Below, one piece after another: positions 1 to 6,044 of a stretch of 6,871 nt of DNA. How positions within the stretch are numbered: position 1 is the stretch's first letter; each line of letters opens with the position of its first letter. Below the pieces are notes generated by a model, which saw only the letters and a list, made by a program, of their open reading frames with translations, was not told the DNA's origin and searched no databases. The stretch spans positions 22,879-29,749 of the forward strand of contig PBBK01000015.1 of assembly GCA_002717685.1 (NCBI GenBank). Reading direction: 5' to 3'. This DNA is from Gammaproteobacteria bacterium (lineage in GTDB: Bacteria > Pseudomonadota > Gammaproteobacteria > Woeseiales > Woeseiaceae). Both the position numbers and the translations under genes were made by a program.

Positions 1-1068
1 GCCAATCTTGTCTAAGAAACGCGTTACCTTAATCCAGCGACCAATGTTATTGACTTTAAAGTTTCCCAAAATTCCCCAGTCTTGAACCGACCCCCCAGTG
101 GGATGATATTTTGTTATTCTCGTAAAAATAATATCATTTTCACGGTCAACAAATATGTATTGACCAAATTTCCCGCTGGCATTAAAAATAGTTCCCTCTT
201 CATCGTGCTTTGAAATCCACCAATGAAGGGAATAACCCCGTTTATGATCTGTCCACCAATCTGGCGTGGTATCCCAGACCTCTGAGAAAGTCTCATCAAC
301 AAATGTTTTTGATATAATTTCTTGCCCATCCCATTGACCATTTCTTGAAAACATCAGGCCAAATCTTGAGTAGTCCCTCGCTGACATATCGATGCAACAG
401 TAGGTCATAACATTCCCTGCCCCATCGCGCCAAAGGGTATAATTGGTCAGTCCAATTCTATTAAAAATCCTGTCTTTCAATAGTTCGTCGGCCATCTTAC
501 CCGTGGCATTAAATAAAATATCTCCGAGCAGCATAGAATTAACGTTATTGTATTCAAATAATGTATTGGGTTCTTTTTCCAGCATTATGCTCTTAGCGTA
601 TGCAAGCTGATCTTTCAGGAAGAACATATTTTCATGCTGATTCTCAGGATATTGCAATCCGCTTGCCATATTCAAAACATCCCTGATGGTTATATCTGAT
701 CGTTCGTCATTAAAATATTCGAGATACTTGCTAACCCTATCATCGAGACTATCAATCTCTCCTAAATCGATAGAAATACCGATGAGAGCTGCATAAAAAC
801 TTTTAGCCATTGACCAAGATGTCCCATAGGATGAAGCGTTAGCTCCTTCTGCATAACGCTCACCAATAAGAAATCCATTTTTTATTAGTACTACTGATTG
901 CGTTGATGGATCTTGAAAAGATAAATCGAATAACCTTTCAACTTTCAATGGGTCAATATTAACGTCAATAGGCATTTTTTGTTGCCATTTATCCGTGGGA
1001 AAAACAGATTCATCTGCAAATGCATTTACAGACATACACATAATGACTAGAGGGAAAAATTTTTTCAT
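1..1068 (-). CDS. Exported serine hydrolase, beta-lactamase/6-aminohexanoate-dimer hydrolase type (3' end beyond the window)
   Basis: The frame is open from an ATG at 1068 to the left edge, giving 356 residues without a stop, so the C-terminus is missing. Residues 1-18 form a signal peptide ending in NAFA before DE, a clear signal peptidase I site, so the enzyme should be periplasmic or secreted. The class C beta-lactamase/esterase fold is shown by the nucleophile motif S86-M-A-K89, the tyrosine motif Y173-N-N at the YxN position, and a late glycine-rich strand motif, SGKFGQ at 298-303, where related enzymes have KTG or a GxxGQ form. Family members hydrolyse beta-lactams, esters, D-amino acid peptides or short amides. 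The overall look (WSMAKS, HWW at 282-284, GQY) is closest to NylB/EstB-like hydrolases rather than true beta-lactamases, but the substrate is unknown. An AAGGA ribosome site lies 10 bases upstream. It lies 25 bases downstream of the small membrane protein gene and is probably cotranscribed with it. Confidence 0.88.
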   Translation of the reverse strand, partial: MKKFFPLVIMCMSVNAFADESVFPTDKWQQKMPIDVNIDPLKVERLFDLSFQDPSTQSVVLIKNGFLIGERYAEGANASSYGTSWSMAKSFYAALIGISIDLGEIDSLDDRVSKYLEYFNDERSDITIRDVLNMASGLQYPENQHENMFFLKDQLAYAKSIMLEKEPNTLFEYNNVNSMLLGDILFNATGKMADELLKDRIFNRIGLTNYTLWRDGAGNVMTYCCIDMSARDYSRFGLMFSRNGQWDGQEIISKTFVDETFSEVWDTTPDWWTDHKRGYSLHWWISKHDEEGTIFNASGKFGQYIFVDRENDIIFTRITKYHPTGGSVQDWGILGNFKVNNIGRWIKVTRFLDKIG

Positions 1069-1078
1069 AATTTAACAA

Positions 1079-1083
1079 TCCTT
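1079..1083 (-). promoter_or_regulatory. Ribosome binding site of the serine hydrolase gene
   Basis: AAGGA on the minus strand sits 10 bases before the ATG at 1068. It supports this start, which also gives a well-formed signal peptide. It lies in the 25-base gap after the upstream small gene. Confidence 0.6.
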
Positions 1084-1093
1084 AATTATTTTT

Positions 1094-1306
1094 TTAAAGC
1101 TCTTCTAGTTCTTTTCTTATCTGTTCAAGTAACTTATTACTTTCTTCATTGACGCTGAGTAGTTCGCTTAATTTATTGCTTCTCAAAGCAAGTTTACATT
1201 CTTGCAGTTCATTTAATAGAAGCTCTCGAGAAATAACACGCTCACGATTATCAACATATAATTTATATATTATGACGAGTAACAATAAAACTATTACAAA
1301 GTCCAT
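1094..1306 (-). CDS. Small membrane-anchored coiled-coil protein, unknown function
   Basis: This is a 70-residue protein that I do not recognise. Residues 3-17 are an almost purely hydrophobic stretch (FVIVLLLLVIIYKLY), enough for one membrane segment. The rest (about 19-70) is charged and rich in Leu, Glu, Lys and Arg, with spaced leucines that suggest a coiled coil. It has a single Cys at residue 37. An in-frame ATG five codons upstream (1321) would give 75 residues. I chose 1306 because GGGAG at 1315-1319 is 8 bases before it, whereas the 1321 ATG has no ribosome site. It is the first gene after the AT-rich spacer and lies 25 bases from the serine hydrolase, so the two probably form one transcript. 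The architecture resembles small membrane scaffolds or toxin-like peptides, but nothing in the sequence decides this. It could be a chance open frame, though the ribosome site and clean topology argue against that. Confidence 0.62.
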   Translation of the reverse strand: MDFVIVLLLLVIIYKLYVDNRERVISRELLLNELQECKLALRSNKLSELLSVNEESNKLLEQIRKELEEL

Positions 1307-1314
1307 CTTATTAT

Positions 1315-1319
1315 CTCCC
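1315..1319 (-). promoter_or_regulatory. Ribosome binding site deciding the start of the small membrane protein
   Basis: GGGAG on the minus strand ends 8 bases before the ATG at 1306. It lies just inside the longer alternative frame beginning at 1321, so the shorter 70-residue product is preferred. Confidence 0.55.
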
Positions 1320-1420
1320 ATTAATCAAAATAATAATCAAATATTATATTTTTATACTTTAATTAATCTAATTTATTGAATAATAATACAATGCTTAAAA
1401 ATTTTTACTACTAAATAAAA

Positions 1421-1434
1421 ACTTTATCTAAAGT
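1421..1434. repeat. Short palindrome ACTTTA-TC-TAAAGT
   Basis: This is a perfect 6-bp inverted repeat around a 2-base centre in the AT-rich spacer, followed at once by an overlapping third TAAAGT (1434-1439). The tiny loop makes an RNA hairpin unlikely, so a protein binding site is the better reading. AT-rich DNA produces such palindromes fairly easily. Confidence 0.35.
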
Positions 1435-1527
1435 AAAGTATAAGAATAATTATTTATATTATTGTTTTTAATAAAAATAATACTTTATTGCGTGGAATAA
1501 TATCTAGTATCTAAGGTACTTATTAAA

Positions 1528-2766
1528 TCAAGTTCCAATCTCCACCAAGGCTACCCGGTTTACTCCACTACAAGCCAATACAAGATCTCCATCTGCTGTT
1601 GTCATCATCATACGGACAATGCCACCGCCAGAGGGTATTCCCCATGACTGAAATTGTTGGGTCTCCGTGTCAAAACGAACAAGTGTGTTCGGTCGCATCG
1701 ATGTTTCGCTATACCAAATAATATTACCAGTAGAGGTAATTCCATAAGGTTTAGATTGAGAGCCCCCTGGAGACAGCCATTCCTGAACATTTCCAGTATT
1801 TGGGTCAAAGCGGCCTAAATAACCTCGAGTGTAATCTGTGTACCACACAACATCATCCGGGGTTAATGCTATTCGTCGCGGGCGAGAGTCAGGATGCGGT
1901 AGTTCATATTCTGTAATTTTGAGTGTTTCAGGATTGATATTACCCACACGATTGCCCCTAAAATCAACATACCAGGGGACTCCTGCAGAGTTTACTTGAA
2001 TGCCGTAGGGATATGTTCCTGAAGTCGGAGTCGCAGTAACTATCATTTCTTCAGTGTCAGGCACAAACTTCCCTACATGCCCAGATTGGAGAGTAAACCA
2101 AAGTGTCCCAGATTGGTCGAAAATAGGCGTATGAGGACCACGAGTACCATCCGGCACTGGATATTCATTAACACCGCCTGTTATCGGATTTAACATACCA
2201 ATATAATCTCCTGATACAGCTGTAAACCAAATGTTGCCATCCTTGTCTTCAACAAGTCCATGTGGCCCTGAGTCTTCAACTTCAAGTGGGAATTCATGCA
2301 TTTCCCCTGTAGAAGGATCCACTTTTCCGAGTAGATTTTTCATTTGACCAGTCCACCAAATAGTATTATCACTCGCAGCAAGTGGGTCGTGAGGACGTTG
2401 ACCTAAAGTCGGAGCCATCCATTCTTTTATCTTGATATTAACCGGCCCTGGGATCAGAACAGGTCCAGTTCCAGGTTTTGTTGGATAATTTGTGGCTAGA
2501 TAATCAACAATAATATCATTTTGTTCTTTAGGTAAAATGATCATTGAATCGATCAATGCCTGCCAGCCATCATGTGTATGTCCAACTGAGCCTGAGATCG
2601 TGCTAAATCGATGACATGTAATACAAACAGCCTCGGTCATTGCCTTAGCCTCATCTTCAGGCATCTCCTCTAGCGATATTTCTTGTTGAGTTAAATTAGT
2701 TTTTGATAGTGTTATGATGACAATAAAAACTACCGCAATTAGAAATCCTAGTGCTTTTTTATTCAT
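1528..2766 (-). CDS. Membrane-anchored cytochrome c / virginiamycin B lyase-like seven-repeat propeller fusion
   Basis: The protein has 412 residues. Residues 5-20 are a hydrophobic N-terminal segment without a clear cleavage site, so it is probably a signal anchor with the rest in the periplasm. Residues about 40-95 are a short cytochrome c domain with one haem site, C48-I-T-C51-H52, then GW at 67-68 and DYLATNYP at 88-95, typical of the end of such domains; Met75 is a possible second haem ligand. Residues about 115-412 carry seven repeats of the streptogramin lyase (Vgb) type, each with [RGYK]P[HYR] followed by a W or L strand (W137, W180, W223, W265, W308, W351, then L395) and mostly a following D/NPxTG turn. 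Vgb opens streptogramin B lactones, but Glu268-Pro-His270 of the staphylococcal enzyme (numbering from memory) has no counterpart here, so antibiotic lyase activity is doubtful. An electron-transfer or sugar/lactone-related role is possible. It has its own promoter (2787-2816) and ribosome site. Confidence 0.88.
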   Translation of the reverse strand: MNKKALGFLIAVVFIVIITLSKTNLTQQEISLEEMPEDEAKAMTEAVCITCHRFSTISGSVGHTHDGWQALIDSMIILPKEQNDIIVDYLATNYPTKPGTGPVLIPGPVNIKIKEWMAPTLGQRPHDPLAASDNTIWWTGQMKNLLGKVDPSTGEMHEFPLEVEDSGPHGLVEDKDGNIWFTAVSGDYIGMLNPITGGVNEYPVPDGTRGPHTPIFDQSGTLWFTLQSGHVGKFVPDTEEMIVTATPTSGTYPYGIQVNSAGVPWYVDFRGNRVGNINPETLKITEYELPHPDSRPRRIALTPDDVVWYTDYTRGYLGRFDPNTGNVQEWLSPGGSQSKPYGITSTGNIIWYSETSMRPNTLVRFDTETQQFQSWGIPSGGGIVRMMMTTADGDLVLACSGVNRVALVEIGT

Positions 2767-2773
2767 ATTTTAT

Positions 2774-2778
2774 ACCTC
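2774..2778 (-). promoter_or_regulatory. Ribosome binding site of the cytochrome/propeller gene
   Basis: GAGGT on the minus strand lies 7 bases before the ATG at 2766. It is the strongest ribosome site in the window and fixes this start. Confidence 0.7.
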
Positions 2779-2786
2779 AGAAGTTT

Positions 2787-2816
2787 TTTATAGCACAATC
2801 ATCTATCTCAAAACAA
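2787..2816 (-). promoter_or_regulatory. Putative sigma-70 promoter with extended -10
   Basis: On the minus strand, TTGTTT (2811-2816) is followed by an 18-base spacer and TATAAA (2787-2792), directly preceded by TGC, which gives a TGn extended -10. Transcription would start near 2780, leaving a leader of about 14 bases that begins next to the GAGGT ribosome site. This suggests that the cytochrome/propeller gene can be transcribed independently of the hydrolase operon upstream. Confidence 0.5.
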
Positions 2817-2865
2817 TGAAATAACTGACGTTTTATTGATAATGTTTACCAAAGCATAGTTTAAA

Positions 2866-4623
2866 TTATCTTAGAATGCCCTGAATGATTTCACCGCCTA
2901 ATATAACGGCCGTTGGCGTGATTTCATTAATGTTATATCGATTTATGTCAAATAAATTTTGATCAAGTATTACTAAATCAGCAATTTTTCCAACTTCGAT
3001 GCTTCCCAGTTTGTCTTCATATCGAAGTTGATAGGCACTCCCCTTCGTGTAACCATGGATAATATCTTCAAGTGATAATCGTTCATTAACTGGTGGTAGA
3101 ATCTCAGAATCTGGTGCGGCACCAACCTCTTGACGATTATGACCAACTTGCATACTAAAAAATGGGCTGGTTCTATACAAACGCGTCATACCTGTTGTAT
3201 CACTCGAATAACTCACTGTAGCACCGTCATCAATTAATGCTTGAATACTAAATCTTCTAGCAGCCCTTTCTGCACCAATTGGCTTTTCCCAACCGGTAAG
3301 ATATCCGATACCATTCCAGTGAAGAGTAAAATTAGCTGGAACATCAAGTTCACGAAATCTTGAAATATCATCTTCATGAATCAACTCCAAATGACATGTG
3401 CTCACACGTGTATCTAATGGTTTACCTATAATATTTCTAGCGTTTTCGACAGCATTAAGAGCTATATGAGCAGATCGATCACTATTAGTATGAAGATGCA
3501 GATCTATTTTTTCTTCATGTAATTCGAGAATGAAATCAGTTAACACTTCACCTGAAAATGTCGTATTACCTCTGTTTTCTGGATCATCAGAATATGGTTC
3601 AAAAATAGCTGATGTTCTAACTTCATGAACGCCGTCATAATGAATTTTTATAGTGTTAAATTTTAATCTATCGCCAGAATATTCTGATCTCAGTCGTTTT
3701 AATTCTGAGATTGCAATTGGAACTTGTTCGGGTAATCGAATGTGATAAGTACCTTCGTATCGTAATGGGAGGCGATCTGTATCATCCAGTTTCTTTACGG
3801 CAGCATAAACTTTATCCTCGGCACCTGAATTTCCACCGTCGTAAAGTAGAGTAACTCCATGTTTTGACAGATGACTTAATACCCTAAAAAGATTCTCAAC
3901 CAGTTGAGGCTGATCTGGCGCCATATAATCACGCTCACTAAACCATGGCATCACGGCTGCTTCTTTTAACCAGCCAGCTGGTTCTCCATCTGGTTTTCTT
4001 GAAAAAATTGAAACTCCTGGTGCAGGATCTGGCGTGTTCTTGTCAATCCCAAATTTTCTGAAAAATGCAGAATTGACCCATTTACTATGTCCAGTATCAT
4101 CTAGAAGAAATACCGGGCGATCAGGGACTACTTGATCAAGATCTTCTTTTATCGGACCAGTTAATCCAAACGTATCTATCTGCCATACACCTGCCACAAT
4201 CATTTCAAGATCGGGGTTTTTTTTGGAATAATTTTCTAACCAAGCAAGTATCTCTTCTTTGCTAGCCGGGTATGGCATATTTGGATATCCAGATTTTTTT
4301 GTAGAATCGTAATTATCTCTGATTGCTATTGAGCCTGGATGTGTATGTGCATCAATGATGCCAGGTAACACCATGGCCTCTTTGAGATCATATGTTTTAG
4401 TTTGTGGCCCAATAAATGCACCAACATTCTGTTCTGTACCAACATAAATAAATTTTCCTTCTTTTATTGCCACAGCCTCGGCCCAAGTATTCATACTGTC
4501 TACTGTGTAGATTTTTGCATTTGTAAGTATCAGATCTGCTGTTTGTTGATTACTTGGGCTGCAAGCACTTACGCCCAATATCACAATCGTAAAAAAAGAA
4601 ATTAGTGTAGCTCTTATAACCAT
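2866..4623 (-). CDS. YtcJ-type amidohydrolase (Amidohydro_3), predicted lipoprotein
   Basis: From the ATG at 4623 the protein has 585 residues. Residues 1-21 form a lipoprotein signal ending V-S-A-C21; Ser follows the Cys, so outer membrane sorting is expected. It then has the full metal-dependent amidohydrolase layout: an N-terminal beta-sandwich strand (DLILTNAKIYTVD), D-A-H93-T-H95 for metal binding, GHSKWVNS near 178, Lys326 in TIKIHYDG as candidate carboxylated lysine, H376-L-H378 in the strand before TNSDR, H411 in CHLELI, D475 in SYSSD, and a C-terminal GKIADLVILDQN sandwich strand. This pattern matches the YtcJ/N-substituted formamide deformylase branch, which cleaves C-N bonds; the substrate is unknown. 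An alternative ATG at 4662 adds 13 residues and overlaps the previous gene. I prefer 4623 because it gives a compact lipoprotein signal and a 7-base gap to the upstream stop. It is the last gene of a three-gene operon. Confidence 0.9.
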   Translation of the reverse strand: MVIRATLISFFTIVILGVSACSPSNQQTADLILTNAKIYTVDSMNTWAEAVAIKEGKFIYVGTEQNVGAFIGPQTKTYDLKEAMVLPGIIDAHTHPGSIAIRDNYDSTKKSGYPNMPYPASKEEILAWLENYSKKNPDLEMIVAGVWQIDTFGLTGPIKEDLDQVVPDRPVFLLDDTGHSKWVNSAFFRKFGIDKNTPDPAPGVSIFSRKPDGEPAGWLKEAAVMPWFSERDYMAPDQPQLVENLFRVLSHLSKHGVTLLYDGGNSGAEDKVYAAVKKLDDTDRLPLRYEGTYHIRLPEQVPIAISELKRLRSEYSGDRLKFNTIKIHYDGVHEVRTSAIFEPYSDDPENRGNTTFSGEVLTDFILELHEEKIDLHLHTNSDRSAHIALNAVENARNIIGKPLDTRVSTCHLELIHEDDISRFRELDVPANFTLHWNGIGYLTGWEKPIGAERAARRFSIQALIDDGATVSYSSDTTGMTRLYRTSPFFSMQVGHNRQEVGAAPDSEILPPVNERLSLEDIIHGYTKGSAYQLRYEDKLGSIEVGKIADLVILDQNLFDINRYNINEITPTAVILGGEIIQGILR

Positions 4624-4630
4624 TAATGAT

Positions 4631-5146
4631 TTACTCGGAATTATTGTTATTGATAAGTTCATTGATCTTCCACTTTGGATAACTTAGCATCGCGCCAAAT
4701 TGTCGGGCAATTTCTTCTCGGGCTAGTCCGGTATATTGGTTTGATGCGACTAGTTTGGCTTTTTTAATCTTAAGATCCAAATATTCCTGCTTGGTTTCCC
4801 CTTTGTATATTACCAATACATGTTTACCGTCCGTAACAGATGCAGGAAACAAGTCTGTCACCAAAAAATCTTTTTCACGATAGATTTCGACATTATTCCG
4901 TTTCGCTACACGGGTTGCTTCCTCGATAAGCGCATCCATATCTTCAGGTGACAATGCGGCACTCAGTGCCAGCTTCTTGATACCGACATTTACCATTTCA
5001 CCGAAAGCGCCAATTCCCCCAAGTTTATAAGAGCGATCATCAATGCTCGGTACGGAGTTCTCTGGTATAGCATTCATAGGAGGCTGCTGACTGTTGCACG
5101 CAGTCACTGCGAATACGAATAAAGTGATAAAGATTATTTTTTTCAT
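4631..5146 (-). CDS. Small predicted outer-membrane lipoprotein, unknown function
   Basis: The protein has 171 residues. Residues 1-17 are a textbook lipoprotein signal: MKK, a hydrophobic core, then V-T-A-C17. Asn18 after the Cys is not an inner-membrane retention signal, so outer membrane is likely. A Pro/Asn/Ser-rich linker (18-37) leads to a compact domain of about 40-130, with KLGGIGAFGEMVNVGIKKLA (41-60), a helix of about 66-85, then YREKDFLVTDLFP (89-101) and DGKHVLVIYKG (106-116). The C-terminus (about 118-171) is Lys-rich and helical. I cannot assign a family. The Gly-rich segment and beta strand pair look like a small folded module rather than a disordered tail. It lies 11 bases after the amidase gene and 7 bases before the amidohydrolase gene, and the latter is also a predicted lipoprotein. 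A partner or chaperone role at the envelope for that enzyme is plausible but unproven. Confidence 0.85.
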   Translation of the reverse strand: MKKIIFITLFVFAVTACNSQQPPMNAIPENSVPSIDDRSYKLGGIGAFGEMVNVGIKKLALSAALSPEDMDALIEEATRVAKRNNVEIYREKDFLVTDLFPASVTDGKHVLVIYKGETKQEYLDLKIKKAKLVASNQYTGLAREEIARQFGAMLSYPKWKINELINNNNSE

Positions 5147-5157
5147 AGAATCTATCT

Positions 5158-5970
5158 TTACAAAACGCGATGGTTGGCTACAGGAACGTTATTTCTAATT
5201 GTTTGTAAATAATCAGAATTAATAGTTGCGCTGGCCCAACCAATTCCATCTGAAGCTTGGGCAATAATATGACCCCATGGATCCACGATCATGGAATGCC
5301 CCCAGGTTTGACGAAGTCCGCCCTTACCATCAGGATATTCACCGCACTGGGCAGGAGCGAGAACATATGCTTGCGTTTCAATAGCGCGGGCTTTAATTAA
5401 AGTTGACCAGTGATCTTTGCCGGTTTGCAGGGTGAATGCAGCCGGTATCATAATTAGATCGGCATTCTTTTTAGCCAGCCCAAGGTATAATTCAGAAAAT
5501 CTAAGGTCATAGCATATGCTGCAGCCAATAACTAAATCATCAGCTTTGTAAGTTATGACTTGGTTCCCCGAAATGACTGTATCTGATTCTTTATATGATT
5601 TTCCGTCAGGAGTAGTAATATCAAACAAATGGATTTTTCTGTACTGGGCGATAATTTCACCACTTCGATCGAAAGCAAGCGTTGTATTGTATATTTTACT
5701 GCCAGCTTTCTCACAAAAACTACCGCCGTGTACAAAAATTTTATTTGTTTTTGCCAATGTTGATAGTTGTTGAGTCGTCTCACCATCGGGAATATCCTCA
5801 GCTGATGATTTTTTATCCTCATCCGTACCGCCATAAAATGCCATCATTTCTGGAAAAGCTATGAGATCGGGTTTGTCAGCTACGATTGCTTTATCTGCAA
5901 GCAGCATAGCTTCATTTAAGTTCTTCTTCTTATTTGTTTTGCTATTAAGTTGAATGACTGTTGCTTTCAT
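5158..5970 (-). CDS. Carbon-nitrogen hydrolase of the Nit1 type (probable deaminated glutathione amidase)
   Basis: The protein has 270 residues, the usual length for a nitrilase-superfamily amidase, with no signal peptide, so it is cytoplasmic. The catalytic triad is visible as Glu41 (FPEMM), Lys112 (YRKIHLFD) and Cys153 (CSICYDLRF). The surroundings are diagnostic of the Nit1/YbeM/Nit2 group: YRKIHLFD, CYDLRF, PAAFTLQTGKDHW, KARAIETQAYVLAPAQCG and GHSMIVDPWG. Family members hydrolyse the omega-amide of deaminated glutathione (Nit1) or of 2-oxoglutaramate (Nit2). Nit1 is the closer match here, as a metabolite-repair enzyme, but relatives on other amides cannot be excluded. The ATG at 5970 is preceded by a weak AGAAG at 5978-5982. 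It is the first gene of a minus-strand operon, followed after 11 bases by the lipoprotein. Its promoter should lie in the 72-base gap shared with the divergent Smr-like gene. Confidence 0.9.
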   Translation of the reverse strand: MKATVIQLNSKTNKKKNLNEAMLLADKAIVADKPDLIAFPEMMAFYGGTDEDKKSSAEDIPDGETTQQLSTLAKTNKIFVHGGSFCEKAGSKIYNTTLAFDRSGEIIAQYRKIHLFDITTPDGKSYKESDTVISGNQVITYKADDLVIGCSICYDLRFSELYLGLAKKNADLIMIPAAFTLQTGKDHWSTLIKARAIETQAYVLAPAQCGEYPDGKGGLRQTWGHSMIVDPWGHIIAQASDGIGWASATINSDYLQTIRNNVPVANHRVL

Positions 5971-6042
5971 CGATTTTCTTCTAAAAAAATGAATATTAAT
6001 AATATACTATAATTGATTAAGATCGTTTAATTATAATCAATT
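5971..6042. promoter_or_regulatory. Divergent promoter region between the amidase operon and the Smr-like gene
   Basis: This AT-rich gap of 72 bases must serve the minus-strand amidase operon and the plus-strand Smr-like gene. On the plus strand, perfect TATAAT hexamers occur at 6008-6013 and 6032-6037, neither with a good -35 at normal spacing. On the minus strand only TATAGT/TATATT-like hexamers (6001-6011) are seen. The 11-bp inverted repeat 6009-6044 covers both TATAAT sites. Confidence 0.45.
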
Positions 6043-6044
6043 AT
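6009..6044. repeat. 11-bp perfect inverted repeat overlapping the Smr-like gene start
   Basis: ATAATTGATTA (6009-6019) and its exact complement TAATCAATTAT (6034-6044) are separated by 14 bases. The arm centres are 25 bases apart and the right arm runs into the first ATG of the Smr-like gene. As DNA it could be an operator for the divergent pair; as RNA it would be a weak AT-only hairpin. Its length is notable, but the local AT-richness raises the chance expectation. Confidence 0.45.

Larger units (their letters stand above)
1307..1527. other. AT-rich intergenic spacer with repeated ACTTTA hexamers
   Basis: No gene is supported here. G+C is about 14% (28 of 207 bases counted in 1321-1527), far below the flanking genes. 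It contains a perfect TATAAT on the minus strand at 1343-1348, a possible -10 box for the small membrane protein gene, but with no convincing -35. The hexamer ACTTTA or its complement TAAAGT occurs at 1356-1361, 1421-1426, 1429-1434, 1434-1439 and 1482-1487; the second and third copies form a small palindrome with a 2-base centre. I see no GC-rich hairpin with a T tract that would end the propeller-gene transcript. The likely role is promoter, operator or nucleoid-protein binding DNA. Confidence 0.5.

Noticed and set aside
114..341. Minus-strand open frame of 75 codons
   Set aside because: It lies out of frame inside the serine hydrolase gene, whose frame carries the family motifs.
1..1068. 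True beta-lactamase
   Set aside because: SxxK and YxN are present, but the third motif is SGKFGQ and the sequence resembles NylB/EstB-type hydrolases.
1149..1379. Plus-strand open frame over the small membrane protein and spacer
   Set aside because: It is antisense to a better supported gene, has a low-complexity product and no ribosome site.
1449..1481. ATTATTT/AAATAAT inverted repeat in the AT-rich spacer as a terminator
   Set aside because: It is a 7-bp AT-only stem with a 19-base loop, expected by chance in such DNA.
1528..2766. Streptogramin resistance gene
   Set aside because: The Vgb catalytic Glu-Pro-His is absent and a haem domain is attached, so resistance is not supported.
2821..2876. 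GATAAT/ATTATC inverted repeat after the amidohydrolase stop as a terminator
   Set aside because: The stem is short, interrupted and AT-only, with a long loop and no following T tract.
4402..4605. Plus-strand Cys-rich open frame antisense to the amidohydrolase
   Set aside because: It mirrors the coding strand of a clear enzyme and has no family features.
5553..5864. Overlapping open frames on both strands within the amidase gene
   Set aside because: They are shadows of the Nit1-type gene, which shows the full catalytic triad.
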